Positions 35,701 through 48,888 of a stretch of 64,000 bases of DNA are shown here, in pieces. The stretch comes from Medicago truncatula (Eukaryota > Streptophyta > Magnoliopsida > Fabales > Fabaceae). A model generated the notes under the pieces. It saw nothing but the letters and a program-made list of their open reading frames with translations. It made no database searches and had not been told where the DNA came from. The number at the start of each line of letters is the position of its first letter. Within the stretch, counting starts at the first letter, position 1. The stretch is taken from the NCBI RefSeq assembly GCF_003473485.1, contig NC_053042.1:37538762-37602761 (forward strand). The letters run 5' to 3'. The position numbers and the translations under genes were made by a program.

Positions 35701-37079
35701 AGTTCTGGTCAGATTTCTCATGTGCAAGGTGAGTATGCGGGATATTTGCTTTCCACACCTCATCTCTGCTTTTTGGCCACTTAACAGGGACCTGCAACAT
35801 TAAAGACATGACAAATGCTTGGATTAAAATAATACATATGTATCAGAGGATACATTGAAAATCACATTTGTTGAAGTTATGGGATTTAGATAAATGGAGG
35901 AGAGAAGTAATAAGAACTTTGAATGTGATTGATAATAACATGATGCTGACTTAATACAAAAGACTAAGCACTAGCTTCTATTTATTCTAACAAGATTCCT
36001 AATCTTGAATAAATAAGAACGTAAGAAAAGAAATCATGATAATAGTTAAGAAATATGTAAAACTTAATCCTAGGGGATAATCTGAGATGCTCTAAGATTA
36101 AAAATTGATCCAAGGGGATAAGCTTAGATATTCTGACATAATATCAAGACATTATTTTATATTCGAACAACATCAACTCTTGGTAAAGCTTTACCTTGTA
36201 TCCTGCTGGAGGTGGAATCAAGCAATTGTAGCGCCTTTCTGCAGGAGGACAATGTCTCTCATAGTGTTCCATCACAGACAAGTCCAATTTCATCCGCAGT
36301 TGATAGATAAGGTGTCTATCTAAACAAGGAATCAACTCCGAATGTCGATCATCACAAACCTTCAAAAGAAGAAACATTATAAATATCACAAGATTGATGA
36401 TGAGCCAAAAATATTGCTGCATCCAAATGTTGCGCATAAACTGGATTGTGGCCACTTTTCTATACAAGAAACAATTAATTTTATTTTCATTATGCAAACA
36501 TGACTCTTGTTGACTGATTTAGTTACTATATGTGGACACTAAATCAGTTTTTTCAAAAACTGTAATTTTCCATTTACATTTAATTTTAAGCATCTTATAT
36601 AGCTTGTATCTATTATTTATTTATTGATTTATCAGAAATTACTAAATTCTTGTACACATGAGCTTGGCAACCTGAAATTGACTGAACAAAACCCTACACA
36701 AGAGACTTAGTTATTTCTATTAATGCAAAGACTGATAAAACCAAATATCAAAAGCAAAAATAGAGTGGATGTCCCTTGTGTCTAAGCTTACAAAGAGACT
36801 TACAGGGAAACTCTTTGGAACAATATTGTCGTCCTCATCAACCTGCCCGAAACCTGATGAAGAATCATCTTGCTTGTCATCATTGTCATCATCCGCACCC
36901 AAATATGATGAACCGAGTTTCCTTAATGATTTGCCATATTCTAGAGCAGATGAACCACTAGTTTGAGAACCAAAGATGGATCCACCATACACATACAATA
37001 AACCAATAAAAACCGTCACAACACAGATGGAAGCAACTATGCGCTTCTTTTGTGACCCATCAGATCTTCCCCTCGACAT
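32794..37079 (-). CDS. Probable methyltransferase of the PMT family (PMT8-like)
   Basis: Seven coding exons (descending): 37079-36804, 36359-36195, 35791-35609, 34898-34304, 33919-33807, 33671-33451, 33115-32794; 1875 nt in frame, 624 residues, typical for the family (about 600-640). The N-terminus MSRGRSDGSQKKR is followed by one membrane span (about 14-35), giving a type II Golgi protein. Visible: CDDRHSELIPCLDR, ERHCP, GGGTHFHYGADKYI, the SAM motif VLDVGCGVASFGGYLL (from about 226), SLAPNDVHQNQIQFALERG, HCSRCRIDWL, LLELDRVLRPGGYFAYSSPE, NIMDMKA and the ending QKKLWLTS. Family members (QUA2, CGR2/3-related) methylesterify pectin or related wall polymers in the Golgi lumen using S-adenosylmethionine; the substrate of this subgroup is not settled. 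No break seen. Confidence 0.94.
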
Positions 37080-38260
37080 TTATTAGTTGAAACTTGAAAT
37101 CAATACAGATCCAAATTCCAACTTTCAGATCCAAATTCCAATTAAAAGGATCTTGCTTGACCAGACATTCAGATCCAAATCCACAAAATCCAAAACCCAA
37201 CTGAACGTCTCAACACCAATAATTCAAATCAGAATTATGTAACTTCCTCACAATACAATACACTGACTTAAGGATTAACCTGCAATTAAGGAAGGAAACA
37301 ATAGTCAGCAAATTCGGTACTTGACTTTTAAGTAACCTGCAGATCTTTATTATACGTTTACATCAAGAAAAAGTTTAAACTAAGATAAGGAAAACAGTCC
37401 AAATAAAGAGACCAATTCAAACTTCTTTATCCAATGAAAATTGGTGATCTAACATATACACTCTTAGATTGTAACTAGAGTCATTGCAATTCAGTTCAAC
37501 ATTAAGTTAAAACTCAATCCACAAGATTCCTCATTCATTTCAAGTTTTTAACCAAATACTTTGGACTAGATATTCCATAGGAGGGAAAATAATACAAAAT
37601 TATAAAAGTGAATGATGACAATCATGATAGTCATCAAGTAAAGTGACAGTAAAAAACCAAGTCAAAATGATGGATCCAATCCAAATCACTCCATAAAAAG
37701 AAACATGATTTATGATATAAAGTGACAAGTGAACACATCATGAATCCAAATTGGCAATTGAGGATTAAAATCAAACACCATGAATCATGTTAACAATAAA
37801 TACAAATAATAACAATAGAATTAAACAGAACTACCAGATCTAGCATAATGGAAAACAACACTAGCATTGAAAATGGTAACTACCATTAATAACAAGTTAT
37901 AATCATAGAAATAATAGACTCTAAGCTCAAAAGTGCTGAGCATTAGCATTCAATTCAATACATCAGTAGCAACAACCATCATAATTCACAACAAGAACCA
38001 CAAAAACAAACTTAAAAAAACCACATAGTAAAATGTTCCAGATCCATTACAATCCCAAAAAATAATGCAAAACAATAGAATTAGAGAAAAAGCTTACTGG
38101 GTTTAGCTTAGAATCCAATTGGGTCAAAGAAAAACAAAAGCTTTATCAAAAAGAAGAAGAAAAAAGAACAAGAGTGAGATTGAGATCTCAACAAGTGTTT
38201 GTATTTTAGTTATGTGTGTGAGAATGATGAGATAGAAAGACAGTAGAATAACCGACAGTG
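37080..38260 (-). other. 5' UTR with probable leader intron of the PMT gene
   Basis: Minus-strand donor CCCA|GTAAGC at 38097/38096 and acceptor ttgcag at about 37280 would remove an 817-base leader intron, leaving a short 5' exon near 38098-38250. No upstream coding sequence was found. Inferred from splice consensus. Confidence 0.5.
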
Positions 38261-38261
38261 T

Positions 38262-39830
38262 GAAATTTAAGGTGGTGTGTTTTCCAACCTAAAAGTGTGT
38301 AGAAACAGTTTGCAAAAACAGCAAATTGACCTGTGATTAAGGTAGCAACTTTTATGGAGTAATATAATATAGATTCATCAATTAAATAATTAATTAATTA
38401 TAAACTTACTCGATAAGAAGTTGACTTATCCGTAAAGTTGTGAGTTCAATTTTCACATAAGAGATTTTTGTGGACGATCTGTAAAATGTAAAAATAATTC
38501 TGTTAATATTCACCGAAAGTTACGTTTTATGTCTGTTCTAACTCTGATGAGTTCTGTTCTGAGAAAAAAAGTAATGCATGTGAATTAATTTACCACCGCG
38601 ATTCCACTTGGAGAGAGTGGGTTTGCACTTAACACTGACAGTGAACCGCGTTTTCCAGCTCTTTGATTCAGTCGGTGGCTTTATTTTATGCCACAAATAT
38701 TGTGACTCCCTCAAAATCAGGTCACGTCGTTGAAACAGAATTTTTATTATTTTAAGGGAAATATTGAGAATCTTATCGGTTTGCATTGATTTAAAGATAT
38801 TTGTACCAAAAAAGAAATGATTTTTTTAAATAAAATAAATGTAAAGAAAAGGTTTCCACTTGAGTAGATAAGGTATTAACGCACCGAAAAGAAAAAAAGA
38901 TGAGATATTAACTGTTTTTTGGGTATGGGAAATTGGAAGTGAAATTCGAATGGAATGTTAGGTTGGATATTTGATTTTAAGGTTTAATTATCTTATACAA
39001 TATTGTATAAGTAAAAACAATTATAAATTGTATGTTTTTATTGAAATAATGATGATTTATCACAAAATTATGTTTTTAATATAAGGTGCATAAGATACAA
39101 GAAAAACTTGTCATTTTTTACTATTTAACATATACAAATTTACACATGAAAGTCCTAAATTTTATTTATATATTCAAGAACAATGGAGGAGATGTTCCTT
39201 CCTAGTAAAATGTTGTTTAATCTAACTTTATAGATTTAGAAAGAAAAAAAAAACTTTATACATTTAGGGACAGTGGAATTCCAACATTATAGATTGACAT
39301 CAAATTCAGACGAGTTTTTTTGACAAATATTTATTCATGGTATTTGTTAGATATAGTTGTATATTAATTAAAATTACTTCGATATTATTAATTATTGGAT
39401 GACAAATGCCTTGTTAAGAAAACCAAAAATACATATTAACATTGAAATCAACAAAATTTTTTACTTTCAAAAAGTTGAATTCACAATTTTTCATCATTTT
39501 TCAATATTTTGTTTCTATTTTAATTCTCTTTTCTAACATCCTAAGAATACTTTTTAGCATTTTCGTTAATTGTCGTCATTGGTAAAATTTAAATTTTTAA
39601 TTTCGTGTTCAGTTGCAAGACAACTAAAGATAGCCGGAAAATTAAAACTACAAGTGTTGCGCTCGAAAAAGATAGACAACACTCGAATATATAGCAGAAG
39701 ACTTACAGCCAAAATAAGAGTAACATAAAGGATATCATGAGACAAAAAATTGCAAAGGAGGCTACAACGTAAATGATAGTTTCATAAATAGATGAAATAA
39801 CTATAGATTTAGGGACAGTGGAATTCCAAC
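38262..39830. other. AT-rich intergenic DNA
   Basis: No gene recognised. A phrase 'tttagggacagtggaattcc' occurs twice (about 39263 and 39809), probably part of a dispersed repeat. Confidence 0.35.
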
Positions 39831-39832
39831 AT

Positions 39833-40206
39833 TTATAGAAAGAATATGTGAAGTTTCATAACATTATGAAGAAGCTTCTATTTATTTTTTTTTCAAAACG
39901 TGCAAAATTACAATTTTGTATTGAGTAATTAAGCATATATTCATGGGTCAAATTTATTCCTTAATTTTAATAACTTGTTTATAACATCATAATTAAGAAC
40001 GTCCTTCACCATAAAATTTTGGAGTTTTTAAACGGGGGACAAATTAGTTATGATGTTATAGACAAGCTAGAAAAAGTAGGGCACAAATTTTGACACACGA
40101 GTATGTCTACTCATAACAAAATTGCAATTTGCACGTTTTGGTCAAAAAATAAAAATAAATTGAGGCTTCTTCAAAATGTTATGAAACTTTGTATATCCTT
40201 TCTATA
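39833..40206. mobile_element. Foldback TIR element
   Basis: Left 'tatagaaagaatatgtgaag' and right inverse 'tatagaaaggatatacaaag' begin an imperfect inverted repeat of about 100 bp through 'gtttcataacatt.tgaagaagc' and 'caaaacgtgcaaa'. Non-coding, about 374 bp. Confidence 0.65.
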
Positions 40207-40988
40207 TATTATAATAGATGTCTCATCAAAAATAAAATGCTCAAAATTCAATTTATAGGTTGATGTTTCTGTTTTTTTTTTTTTAGTTTTTGTGGTTTAA
40301 AAATTCATAATTAATTCGTTCATTGTTCAAAAATTCTAATTTTAAACGGAAAACCATATTTTAGCGTCCTAAACATTCCTGTAAAAAGGCATGAAAAAAA
40401 TCTTCTAGGTCAATTTTTTGAAGTTTATTTCTACGTGGAAAATAAGAGATCAAAAATAGGAATGACACCGTTAAATTATGTGTTTTTTAAAATCATTTTT
40501 CTGACTTCGTGTATATTATAGAGTCAATTTGAACGATTAGCTTTAGATAAAATGAAGCTATGAAAAACCAGGTGGTTAATAAATAAGATGAAACTATGGA
40601 AACCTTATATAATCCTCCATGAAACATTTGTCAAAAATAACTCTAAAATAAACATTAAATTGAAAGAAATAACTAATGGACTCAAAAGACTCTAAAATGG
40701 CACTAAATACTTGTTATGACTGAGATTTATCAACAAAAACTATAGTGGTATGTTTGATTTAATGATGCATGTAAGTCACTCTTGGTGACAGTAATACCAT
40801 TTCATTTTATCTACTTAAGTCCCTTCGTTTATATTTTTTTTGCATTTTCGCACTTAAGTGTTTTTGTTTATACATTTTTTAAACTTGAAATTATTTTCAT
40901 ACGCTTCTTGCATTGTGAGTTTGACTTGAAAAAATAAACCTATCAACTTAAAAACCCCTATAGATCTAACTTGTGTCTTAGATTGATC

Positions 40989-41611
40989 GGTGAGTTTTAG
41001 CATAGGGCAATTGTTAAATTGCTCCATCTTATTGTTTTATTTGTTATTAATTGTACATCCTGCATTTTTATATTCCAATTTATAGTTATATTCATTTATA
41101 ATATATCAATTTTAATTTTAATTTAATGGGAATTAAAATATTTTGAAGGGACAAAAATATGTCATTTTTTATAAGAACTAAAAACAAATTTAGTTATATT
41201 TATAAGCACCAAAAATATATTTAACCCTAATTAATATTAAAATTTTTTGTGGATTGGATTAATATTACAAAGTTAGATATAAACTAAATTTATTTCTTTA
41301 TAAATAATGTAGTAAATATATATTTACGCCATAATTTTTTTAGCCCAGATTTAAACATGTCTATGTTTTCAAATTAAAAAAAAAAAATGTTTTCATATTA
41401 AAAAAATTATTGAGAATGAGCTGGACCTATTAGATTTTTAAACAGGAGATTAAAAAATAATGTATTTACAAGTAAATTAATTTGAATCAAATTATAATTG
41501 AGTAGGGTTATAAATTGGAATATAAAATGCAGGGTGTACATGTAACAACAAATAAAACAAAATTGATCTAAGATTGGGCAATTTCACAATTGCCCCATGC
41601 TAAAACTCGCC
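40989..41611. mobile_element. 623-bp Mutator-type element (GGTGAG family)
   Basis: Ends GGTGAGTTTTAGCATAGGGC and inverse GGCGAGTTTTAGCATGGGGC, with inner pairing through 'caattgt.aaattgc' and 'ctgcatttttatattcc'. Perfect 9-bp duplication agattgatc (40980-40988 and 41612-41620). Same end family as the element at 12077. Confidence 0.85.
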
Positions 41612-41637
41612 AGATTGATCATTTAGTATATTTGTTT

Positions 41638-41828
41638 AGATGAATGATATTTGTACATTCATTTTATAATAATTTTTGGATAATTTTCTCTTTCATACTC
41701 ACATGATGCTATTTTCCTCTCTCCTTATTTCTCTCTCTCTCTGTGTTATTTTTGACCAATAAGAAGATAAAAAACAAGGTTGTCATGAAAGTTGTCATCA
41801 AATGGATGTACATATATCACTACTCATT
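41638..41828. mobile_element. Small MITE ('gatatttgtaca' family)
   Basis: Left 'atgatatttgtacattcatt' and right inverse 'gtgatatatgtacatccatt', with 'ttgacaa'-type inner pairing and a central CCAAT-like word. Copies also at 51493-51817 and 57836-58013. Confidence 0.55.
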
Positions 41829-43716
41829 TGTTTATTGCCGATAAATTGACACACCCGGTGAGACGTGGTTTAAGATAGTTTGCGTTAACTTTCCTAAATT
41901 TCAAAATATAAGAAAAGTTAAAAGTGGCCAACACTTCATGGAGAAGGAACATAAACCAAAGTAATATCCCAGGAAATAACAATTTGAACAAAGAAGATCA
42001 AGTGTTAAACATGCCTCAAATTAGCACTGATCATGTGAAAAATTCACATATTCGAAGGACAAATTTCACTCTGACTCCATATGTGATTCCGTTAGGCTTT
42101 GTTTCTTCAATTTCACGTTCGTTACCACTTATTGCCCTTAAACTTTCTAGCGTCAACGCTAGACAAATGTGCGCCTGAGGAACTACTTTGATCATCAATA
42201 AGCTCTAACCCCACACCTTTCTCATTTACATAAATCTTTAAATTCCCATGGTGGAGAATGAAATATCCGACTCTATAATTTGAATACATCTATATAATTT
42301 TTTTATCTAGGCCACATTAAGTATATTTTTCTTCCAAGTGTCTTCGTTTATTTTGATAACATTACCAAACCTCAACCCTATGAAGTTGAACAAAGCTTCA
42401 TTCCACTTATATATCTAACCAGATGACAAAAGAATGAAGCCCAACCTCTCTCTAATCAGAAAACCTCTCATAAAGGAAAGAGGCGAGCTTATGCATCATC
42501 CAAGAAATTCTAACTCTACTTCACTAAAAACTAACACTCATGCTCATCTATGGATGAGATGGGACACAGTGAGAACTTTAGTGGCTGCTAACCATAGCTA
42601 GAACTTGGCCACTCAATTCAAACTAACAAATTTTGGACCTTGGAACTAACATGTAGTTGTACTTTTATAGTTGCGCCCTTTGGTAATTTCTCATATGCTG
42701 TGTCCTTGTCTTATCCTCTTGGTACTCAACATATTCTTTTATCCCGCGTGGCCGTACTACAATGATTGGAGAGAGCTTATCGAACTTAGCCCCTATGCAA
42801 TGGCAGACAAGGTCCAAACAGTTCGTACACTTCTACGATCGTACTAGGCGATCTAAAATGATTCATCTCCAAACTTCTTACATAGCGCTGCATCTCCATA
42901 CATCGCAAAACTCCTTTCCAGGCTCCAGCGATATATATCTTCTTGTATCGCCACAACAAATATTCAACATGTTCCGCAAAACAACAAAAACGAGCATCAC
43001 AAGTTTAAAATAACTAATTAATTTCCTAAATAGTCACTTATTAGATGCTATAGACCAAGCAATCACTCAATTTCTCGTAAAATATGGGGAACAAGGGTAA
43101 GGTGATAACCAACAATTTTACCAGTTATAAATAAGACCCTGCCAAACATTTTAAAATTCGGTGTCTTACTCTTCCTCATTTTGCACTTCCTTAAACTATA
43201 CAAACCAAAACATCTACTCCATCCTATCCACTTTATTAGGAATAAACATCTCATGCACTCTTCCAAACTTAACAAAAAGATGCCATAGATAAATGGTTTT
43301 AACTTCATAAAGGATGTTTTGAAATAAAAAGAAAAATGTCCTTTGATCAAATTTATGGATAAAACCAATTCCTCAGATCTTGGACACTCATTCCAGCTGA
43401 TAGGTTGATTATGTTTTCTCTCATGTTTCCCACGATTGCCCTACCCTAAACTCTCTCTCCCTTTCTCTCACTAGTTTCTCTCATGTATGTACATTAATAA
43501 ATGTTGACTCGGTAAGAGCGTCCACTACACATTATTAACATAAAGTATGTCATATTGAGGTATGTCTAATATGAACATCTCAAAAATGATTTAGAGGTGG
43601 ATTTTTACTTTTTATGGAAACAAATACTAATAATTGTAGCTATAGAATCCAATAACGACATAACAATCAGTTATAAAAACTTTTTTTTTGTTGGTGAAAT
43701 AAAAAATATTAGAAAA

Positions 43717-43790
43717 CACTAGGAGGAGGGGTTGAACCTCCGACCTTGTGGTTAAGGTCCACACGTTCTAACCCACTGAGCTATTGTAGC
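43717..43790 (-). tRNA. tRNA-Asn-derived pseudogene, anticodon position now CTT
   Basis: 74-nt tRNA shape in the first unit. D-arm, T-arm and the anticodon stem are kept, but the anticodon loop reads accttaa instead of ctgttaa, so position 33 is C instead of the invariant T and the anticodon reads CTT. The acceptor stem halves (gctacaa / tcctagt) no longer pair well. Probably inactive. Confidence 0.8.
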
Positions 43791-45009
43791 TTCTCATGTT
43801 TGTAAACTTGTTAACATATTTTTGAATTAATTTTTGATAAGTATATCTTCATAGTGTTACACTTAACATTGATGATACTCTCTCAACTTCGTAACTTCGT
43901 AGTATCATCCAAAATATAATTATATATTTCTTTTCATTGCATAATATCACACTTTTATAGTACAAGTCCAACCACTACAAGTTGTGCCCTTTGGTAATTT
44001 CTCCTATGAGGTGTCCTTGTCTTGTCCTTTTGGTACTCAACATTTTCTTTTATTCCTCATACTACAATGATTGGAGACATCTTATCAAACTTAGCCCCTA
44101 TGCAATGGCAGACAAGGTCCCAAGAGTTCGTACACTTCTACGTTTGTACTGGGCGATCTAAAACGATACATCTTCAAGCTTTTTTCCTAGCAATGCATCT
44201 CCATACATCGCTAAACACCTTTCCAAAGATATATCTTCTTGTATCGCCACAACAAATATTCAACATGTTCCACAAAACGAGCATCAATAGTTCAAAATGA
44301 CTAAATGACAATCAAAACTAACTAATTTCGTAAATAGTCACTGATTAGATACTATAGAGCATGCAATCGTTCAATTTCTCATGAAATATGGGGGATAAGT
44401 GTAAGGTGATAACCAACAATTTTACTGGTCATAAATAATAACCTGCCAAACATTTTGAAGTTTGTTCTCTTACTCTTCCTCGTTTTGCACCTCTTTAAAC
44501 TAAATAAACCAAAATATCTACCCCTTCATATCCACCTTATTAGGAATGAATACCTCATGTACTCTTCGAAAGTTAACAAAAAGATGTCATAAATCAATGG
44601 TATTAACTTCAACAAGGATGTTTTGAAATAAAAAGAAAAATGTATTTTTATCAAATATATGGATAAACCATTCCTCTGATCTTGGACATTCCTTCCAGGT
44701 GATAGGTTAATTATATTTTCTCTCATGTTTCCCATGATGGCCCTCCCCCAAACTCTCTCCTTTTCTCTCATGTGTTTATATTCACGAACGTTGACTCGGT
44801 AAAAACGTTCTCCTCACATTACTAACATAAAGTATGTAATATTGAGGTATGTCTAATATGAAGATCTCAAAAATGATTTAAAGGTGAATTTTTACTTTTT
44901 ATGGAAGAAAACACTAATAATTGTAGCTATAGAATCCAATACCGACATAACAATTAGTTATAAGAGCTTTTTTTTTGTTGGTAAAATAAAAAAATAAAAA
45001 AATAAAAAA

Positions 45010-45083
45010 CGCTAGAAGGAGGGGTTGAACCTCCGACCTCGTGGTTAACAGCCACACGCTCTAACCCACTGAGCTATTCCAGC
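45010..45083 (-). tRNA. tRNA-Asn(GUU)
   Basis: Nuclear-type tRNA-Asn of 74 nt: acceptor GCTGGAA pairs with TTCTAGC, D-arm GCTC/GAGC, anticodon loop CTGTTAA (GTT), T-arm GGAGG-TTCAACC-CCTCC, discriminator G. Box A TAGCTCAGTGGG is intact. The base closing the anticodon stem is a T-G wobble here. A T-run directly follows on the minus strand, serving as pol III terminator. Confidence 0.92.
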
Positions 45084-45199
45084 TTCTCATATTTGTAAAC
45101 TGGTTAACATATTTTTGAATTAATTTTTGATAGGTATATCTTCATAATGTCACACTTAACACTGATGATACTCTCTCAACTTCGTAGTATAACCCAAAA

Positions 45200-45208
<9 letters not shown>

Positions 45209-45263
<55 letters not shown>
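45209..45263. repeat. (AT)n microsatellite
   Basis: About 27 AT dinucleotides expanded at a point where the sister units have only 'taattatatatttatttt'. Confined to one unit of the array. Confidence 0.95.
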
Positions 45264-45264
<1 letters not shown>

Positions 45265-46309
45265 CATTGCATAATATCACACTTTTATAGTACAAGTCCA
45301 ACCACTACAAGTTGTGTCCTTTGGTAATTTCACCTATGAGGCGTCCTTGTCTAATACTCTCGGTACTCAACGTTTTCTTTTATTCCTGATACTACAATGA
45401 TTGGAGACATCTTATAAAAACTTAGCCCATATGCAATGGCAGACAAGGTCCCAAGGGTTCGTACACTTCTACGATTGTACTGGGCGATCGAAAATGATAC
45501 ATCTCCAAGCTTCTTTCCTAGCAATGCATCTCCATACATTGCCAAACACCTTTCCAACGATATATCTTCTTGTATCGCTACAACAAATATTCAACATGGT
45601 CCAGAAAACAACCAAAATGAGCATCAATAGTTTAAAATGACTAAATGACAATCAAAACTAATTAATTTCGTAAATACTCACTGATTAGATGCTATAAATC
45701 ATGCAATCATTCAATTTCTCATAAAATATGGGGGGTAAGTGTAACCCTGCCAAACATTTTGAAGTTCTTCTTCATTTTGCAACTCCTTAAACTAAACAAA
45801 CCAAAATATCTACTCCTTCATATCCACCTTATTAGGGATTAACACCTCATGTACTCTTCGAAAGATAACAAAAATATGTCATAAATCAATGGTTTTAACT
45901 TCAACAAGGATGTTTTGAAATAAAAAGAAAAATGTCCTTTGATCAAATTTATGGATAAACCATTCCTGTGATCTTGGACATTCCTCCCAAGTGATGATAG
46001 GTTGAATAAATTTTCTCTCATGTTTCCCACGATGGTCCTCCCCCAAACTCTCTCCTTTTCTCTCACTATTTTCTCTCATGTGTTACATTCACGGACGTTG
46101 ACTCGGTAAAAACGTTCTCCACACATTATTAACATAAAGTATGTAATATAGAGGTATGTCTAATATGAACATCTCGAAAATGATTTAAAGGTGGATTTTT
46201 ACTTTTTATGGAAGGAAACACAAATAATTGTAGCTATAGAATACAATACCGACGTAACAATCAGTTATAAAAGCTTTTTTTGTTGGTGAAATCAAAAAAA
46301 TTTAGAAAA

Positions 46310-46333
46310 CGCTAGAAGGAGGGGTTGAACCTC

Positions 46334-46366
<33 letters not shown>

Positions 46367-46383
46367 CACTGAGCTATTCCAGC
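46310..46383 (-). tRNA. tRNA-Asn(GUU)
   Basis: Fully paired cloverleaf with GTT anticodon, canonical stems throughout and CCA not encoded. TTTT lies immediately 3' on the minus strand, then a longer T-run. Best-preserved copy together with the next one. No introns. Plastid trnN differs strongly, so this is not organellar DNA. Confidence 0.95.
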
Positions 46384-47560
46384 TTCTCATGTTTACAAAC
46401 TGGTTAACATATTTTTGAATTAATTTTTGATAGGTATATCTTCATAATGTCACACTAAACACTGATGATACTCTCTCAACTTCGTAGTATAACCCAAAAT
46501 ATAATTATATATTTATTTTGATTGCATAATATCACACTTTTATAGTACAAGTCCAACCACTACAAGTTGTGCCCTTTGGTAATTTCTCCTATGAGGCGTC
46601 CTTGTCTTATCCTCTCGGTACTCAACATTTTCTTTTATTCCTGATACTACAACGATTGGAGACATGTTATCAAACTTAGCCCCCATGCAATGGCATACAA
46701 GGTCCCAAGAGTTCGTACACTTCTACGATCGTACTGGGCGATCTAAAATGATACATCTCTAAGCTTCTTTCCTAGCAATGTATCTCCAAACATCGCCAAA
46801 CACCTTTCCAACGATATATCTTATTGTATCGCTACAACAAATATTCAACATGGTCCAGAAAACAACCAAAATGAGCATCAATAGTTTAAAATGACTAAAT
46901 GACAATCAAAACTAATTAATTTCGTAAATACTCACTGATTAGATGCTATAAATCATGCAATCATTCAATTTCTCATAAAATATGGGGGGTAAGTGTAACC
47001 CTGCCAAACATTTTGAAGTTCTTCCTCATTTTGCAACTCCTTAAACTAAACAAACCAAAATATCTACTCCTTCATATCCACCTTATTAGGGATTAACACC
47101 TCATGTACTCTTCGAAAGATAACAAAAATATGTCATAAATCAATGGTTTTAACTTCAACAAGGATGTTTTGAAATAAAAAGAAAAATGTCATTTGATCAA
47201 ATTTATGGATAAACCATTCCTCTGATCTTAGACATTCCTTCCATGTGATAGGTTGATTATATTTTCTCTCATGTTTCCTACGATGACCCTCCCCCAAACT
47301 CTCTCCTTTTCTCTCACAATTTTCTCTCATGTGTTTACATTCACGAACGTTGACTCGGTAAAAACGCTCTCCACACATTATTAACATAAAGTATGTAATA
47401 TAGAGGTATGTCTAATATGAACATCTCGAAAATGATTTAAAGGTGGATTTTTACTTTTTATGGAAGGAAACACAAATAATTGTAGCTATAGAATACAATA
47501 CCGACGTAACAATCAGTTATAAAAGCTTTTTTTGTTGGTGAAATCAAAAAAATTTAGAAA

Positions 47561-47584
47561 CGCTAGAAGGAGGGGTTGAACCTC

Positions 47585-47617
<33 letters not shown>

Positions 47618-47634
47618 CACTGAGCTATTCCAGC
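47561..47634 (-). tRNA. tRNA-Asn(GUU)
   Basis: Identical over the 74 nt to the copy at 46310-46383. The flanks are also nearly identical, so this unit and the previous one result from a recent duplication of 1251 bp. Confidence 0.95.
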
Positions 47635-48814
47635 TTCTCATGTTTACAAACTGGTTAACATATTTTTGAATTAATTTTTGATAGGTATATCTTCATAATG
47701 TCACACTAAACACTGATGATACTCTCTCAACTTCGTAGTATAACCCAAAATATAATTATATATTTATTTTGATTGCATAATATCACACTTTTATAGTACA
47801 AGTCCAACCACTACAAGTTGTGCCCTTTGGTAATTTCTCCTATGAGGCGTCCTTGTCTTATCCTCTCGGTACTCAACATTTTCTTTTATTCCTGATACTA
47901 CAACGATTGGAGACATGTTATCAAACTTAGCCCCCATGCAATGGCATACAAGGTCCCAAGAGTTCGTACACTTCTACGATCGTACTGGGCGATCTAAAAT
48001 GATACATCTCTAAGCTTCTTTCCTAGCAATGTATCTCCAAACATCGCCAAACACCTTTCCAACGATATATCTTCTTGTATCGCTCCAACAAATATTCAAC
48101 ATGGTCCAGAAAACAACCAAAATGAGCATCAATAGTTTAAAATGACTAAATGACAATCAAAACTAATTAATTTCGTAAATACTCACTGATTAGATGCTAT
48201 AAATCATGCAATCATTCAATTTCTCATAAAATATGGGGGGTAAGTGTAACCCTGCCAAACATTTTGAAGTTCTTCTTCATTTTGCAACTCCTTAAACTAA
48301 ACAAACCAAAATATCTACTCCTTCATATCTACCTTATTAGGGATTAACACCTCATGTACTCTTCGAAAGATAACAAAAATATGTCATAAATCAATGGTTT
48401 TAACTTCAACAAGGATGTTTTGAAATAAAAAGAAAAATGTCCTTTGATCAAATTTATGGATAAACCATTCCTGTGATCTTGGACATTCCTCCCAAGTGAT
48501 GATAGGTTGAATAAATTTTCTCTCATGTTTCCCACGATGGTCCTCCCCCAAACTCTCTCCTTTTCTCTCACTATTTTCTCTCATGTGTTACATTCACGGA
48601 CGTTGACTCGGTAAAAACGTTCTCCACACATTATTAACATAAAGTATGTAATATTGAGGTATGTCTAATATGAACATCTCGAAAATGATTTAAAGGTGGA
48701 TTTTTACTTTTTATGGAAGCAAACACTAATAATTGTAGCTAAAGAATCCAATAACGACGTAACAATCAGTTATAAAAGCTTTTTTTTGTTGGTGAAATCA
48801 AAACAATTAGAAAA

Positions 48815-48888
48815 CGCTAAAAGGAGGGGTTGAACCTCTGACCTTGTGGTTAACAACCATACGCTCTAACCCACTGAGCTATTCCAGC
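48815..48888 (-). tRNA. tRNA-Asn(GUU), slightly degenerate
   Basis: GTT anticodon kept in a loop TTGTTAA. One mismatch appears in the anticodon stem (A opposite C), one at the base of the T-stem (A opposite C), and one wobble in the acceptor. It may still fold, but processing could be reduced. Confidence 0.85.

Noticed and set aside
43717-43790. A genuine tRNA-Lys(CUU) gene
   Set aside because: The rest of the body is tRNA-Asn, U33 is lost and the acceptor stem is broken; it is a drifted Asn copy.
45351-45640. Recurrent 60-80-residue open frames on both strands of the array units
   Set aside because: They recur because the DNA repeats. They start and stop at different points in each unit, overlap on opposite strands, and the RRM-like reading has stops, so none is called a protein gene.
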